From Thermoprotei archaeon (GTDB taxonomy: Archaea > Thermoproteota > Thermoprotei_A > Sulfolobales > WANQ01): 6,653 nt of DNA. A program made the position numbers and the translations under genes. Every line of letters starts with the position of its first letter. The first letter of the stretch is position 1. Of this stretch, positions 4,734 through 6,653 are shown in pieces. Under the pieces are notes generated by a model. The model made no database searches. It was not told the origin of the DNA and was given only the letters and a program-made list of their open reading frames with translations. The DNA is taken from assembly GCA_027038805.1 (NCBI GenBank), contig JALWGO010000305.1, positions 1 through 6,653 on the forward strand. Direction: 5' to 3'.

Positions 4734-6653
4734 GTGGCCTTAGTTGAAGACCCTTATGCTCTTCTAGAAAAATGGCTTAAGGCCCACGAGTTCATCGTTG
4801 TCGGCAAGGGCATTGAACGCGCAGATGCTTTCGATAAAGCTATTGGTAAGGCGAGATTCGTTGAAGACTATTTTGACAAGGGGATACTATTTGTTAAACA
4901 AGTACTAAGCGAAGAACCCCACGCGATCCTCGAAGGAATAGATTACTCGGAAGCATTGAAGATACCGAAAGTAGTAGGAGTATTCACAGCCCAGGACATT
5001 CCAGGCGAAAACCAAGTAGGCTACGCACTACCAGACCAACCACTCCTAGCAGAAGGCAAGGTAAGATTCCACGCCGAACCAATAGCATTAGTAGCGGCAG
5101 AAGACATCGATGCAGCCTTCGACGCAGTCGAGAGAGTAAAGGTAAAGTACAAGCCCCTACCAGTGATCCTAGACCCCCTAGAAGCAATGAACAGAACAGA
5201 CATACTAGTACACGAAGAAAACGGTTCAAACATAGCCTTCCGAACCAAGGTTAGAAAAGGAAACGTAGAAGAAGGCTTCGCTAAAAGCGATGTAATAGTA
5301 GAAAACGAGTATAGAACCCACCACCAAGACCACCTCTACCTTGAAACCGAGGGGGCACTAGCAATACCAGACCTTGAGGGAAGAATAACAGTTATCACAG
5401 CAGCCCAATACCCCCACCTAGCCCAATCAATTGTAGCAAGAGTACTAGGAATACCGATGAGCAAGGTCAAGATAATAATCCCTTACCTGGGAGGAGGCTT
5501 TGGAGGAAAAGACGACGAGGGACCACTAGTAGCGGCTAAAGCCGCACTCGTAGCATACAAGACTGGCAAGCCAGCCTTCCTAATGTACACGCGTGAAGAA
5601 TCAATGAGGATACACCCGAAGAGAGAAGCAACAATAATACAATACAAGACTGGTGCGACAAAAGACGGAAAACTAATGGCAATAGAAGTCAAGATAATCC
5701 ACGATACCGGAGCATATACTAACCGTGGACCCTTCATTCTATGGAGAGCATCAGTCCACGCAAGCGGACCATACTATGTACCCCACGCTAAAGTAGACGG
5801 CTACTGCGTCTACACGAACAAGTTCCCACAGGGATCCTTTAGAGGATTCGGTAACCCAAGCGTCCAGTTTGCAGCAGAAGCCCAAATGGATGAACTAGCT
5901 AAGAAGCTGGGAATGGACCCAGTGGATCTTAGGTTAAAGAACCTCCTAAGACCGGGTCAGACAACTATAACCAATCAACTCCTAGACCACTCGGTAGGCG
6001 TTGCTGAAGCGGTAGAGAAACTAGCCAAGAAGATAGGCTGGTGGGAGAAGAGGAAAGCCTTCATAGAATACAATAAGCGTAGCAAACGCTACAAACGTGG
6101 AATAGGCATAGGAGTAGCATGGCACGGTATAAGCACTAGCCGTGGAGTACCAGACTGGAGCAACGCCTACATAAAAGTGGACAAAGATGGATCGGTAACA
6201 GTCTACACTGGTATAATGGAGATGGGCCAGGGATCACCAAACAGTAGCCACCGTCAAATAGTAGCAGAAGTACTAGGAGCCCCACTAGACGCTATAAAAG
6301 TAATATTCGGTACAACCGATGCACCCGATACTGGGGCAACCCATGCGTCTCGTGGAACAAGCATAGGTGCAATAGGAGTCCTAGTAGCGGCGGCAAAAAT
6401 ACGTGAGAGACTAAACAAGCTTGCAGCAGAATTACTAGACGCCAGGCCAGACGACATAGTAATAGCAAACGGAAAAGTCTACGTGAGAGGAAACGAGTCA
6501 AAGAGCATGACATGGCAAGAACTAATAAAACAAGCCTATGCGCGCGGAATAGATGTATCAGCTACAGGATACTTCTTCCTACCAAAAGGCAAATTCGACG
6601 ATGTTAAGGGCCAGGGCTACGCCTACCCAGCCTACAGCTATGTTGCAGTAGCA
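4734..6653 (+). CDS. Xanthine dehydrogenase-type molybdopterin-binding large subunit (paralogue B), C-terminus outside window
   Basis: Open from GTG 4734 to the right edge (640 codons of an expected ~760-780), with an in-frame TGA at 4725. Seen: VVGKGIERADAFDKAIGKARFVEDY (about 22-46) opens the hammerhead domain, and FHAEPIALVAAED (about 115) follows. HLYLETEGALAIP resembles the xanthine dehydrogenase HFYLE segment. AAQYPH holds the conserved Gln. GGGFGGKDDEG (253-263) has Asp260 where bovine xanthine oxidase has Glu802. GSFRGFGNPS (367-376) has Arg370, and MEMGQG (495-500) contacts the molybdenum cofactor. THASRGTSIGA follows, but the catalytic GxGE glutamate lies beyond the edge. Role by family: Mo-dependent hydroxylation of a purine-like or related heterocycle or an aldehyde, with separate FAD and 2Fe-2S subunits; exact substrate unknown. 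Its N-terminus, MALVEDP, echoes MALAEDP of paralogue A, but an extra ~9-residue segment precedes the domain. Most codons after about 4890 avoid T at the third position, unlike the first ~50 codons. Confidence 0.94.
   Translation, partial: MALVEDPYALLEKWLKAHEFIVVGKGIERADAFDKAIGKARFVEDYFDKGILFVKQVLSEEPHAILEGIDYSEALKIPKVVGVFTAQDIPGENQVGYALPDQPLLAEGKVRFHAEPIALVAAEDIDAAFDAVERVKVKYKPLPVILDPLEAMNRTDILVHEENGSNIAFRTKVRKGNVEEGFAKSDVIVENEYRTHHQDHLYLETEGALAIPDLEGRITVITAAQYPHLAQSIVARVLGIPMSKVKIIIPYLGGGFGGKDDEGPLVAAKAALVAYKTGKPAFLMYTREESMRIHPKREATIIQYKTGATKDGKLMAIEVKIIHDTGAYTNRGPFILWRASVHASGPYYVPHAKVDGYCVYTNKFPQGSFRGFGNPSVQFAAEAQMDELAKKLGMDPVDLRLKNLLRPGQTTITNQLLDHSVGVAEAVEKLAKKIGWWEKRKAFIEYNKRSKRYKRGIGIGVAWHGISTSRGVPDWSNAYIKVDKDGSVTVYTGIMEMGQGSPNSSHRQIVAEVLGAPLDAIKVIFGTTDAPDTGATHASRGTSIGAIGVLVAAAKIRERLNKLAAELLDARPDDIVIANGKVYVRGNESKSMTWQELIKQAYARGIDVSATGYFFLPKGKFDDVKGQGYAYPAYSYVAVA

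Noticed and set aside
4984..6513. Several minus-strand frames opposite paralogue B (67-84 codons)
   Set aside because: They are antisense to a conserved enzyme; they stay open because the T-poor coding strand yields few stops on its complement.

Overview
The window looks like a chromosome segment of a hyperthermophilic crenarchaeon (Thermoproteota, perhaps Desulfurococcales). The clues are GTG starts and GAGGT/GGTGAT Shine-Dalgarno sequences complementary to an archaeal 16S tail. There are also TATA boxes about 26-30 nt upstream of starts, one apparently leaderless gene, codon use rich in ATA, CTA, AGA and AGG, a crenarchaeal-type STAND ATPase, and a probable box C/D guide RNA. The genus is not determined.

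Layout, left to right. (1) Positions 1-1352, minus strand: the N-terminal 450 residues of a molybdopterin-binding large subunit of the xanthine dehydrogenase / CO dehydrogenase family, running off the left edge. (2) Positions 1353-1696: a 344-bp divergent intergenic region. It holds small inverted repeats near the first gene, a previously unlisted C/D box sRNA candidate at about 1548-1610 (+), and the promoter of the next gene. (3) Positions 1697-3085, plus strand: a complete cyclic amidohydrolase of the dihydroorotase/allantoinase family, with all metal ligands and the three dihydroorotase carboxylate-binding residues. (4) Positions 3111-4148, minus strand: a complete archaeal MNS-type ATPase with a C-terminal winged helix, convergent with the amidohydrolase. 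A 17-bp perfect hairpin abuts its start codon. (5) Positions 4270-4566, minus strand: an unrecognised 98-residue protein with a good ribosome binding site. (6) Positions 4567-4733: a divergent promoter region with a 9-bp inverted repeat around a TATA box. (7) Positions 4734-6653, plus strand: the first 640 residues of a second, more canonical xanthine-dehydrogenase-type molybdenum subunit, running off the right edge.

Two diverged molybdenum hydroxylase large subunits therefore point outward and enclose three unrelated-looking genes. Their FAD and 2Fe-2S partner subunits, and any cofactor maturation genes, would have to lie outside the window. The amidohydrolase could make a nucleobase-metabolism group with the oxidases (xanthine oxidation, ring opening). 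However, its active-site residues fit dihydroorotase (pyrimidine synthesis) better than allantoinase, so a shared pathway is not shown. I see no transposon, CRISPR array, tRNA or rRNA.
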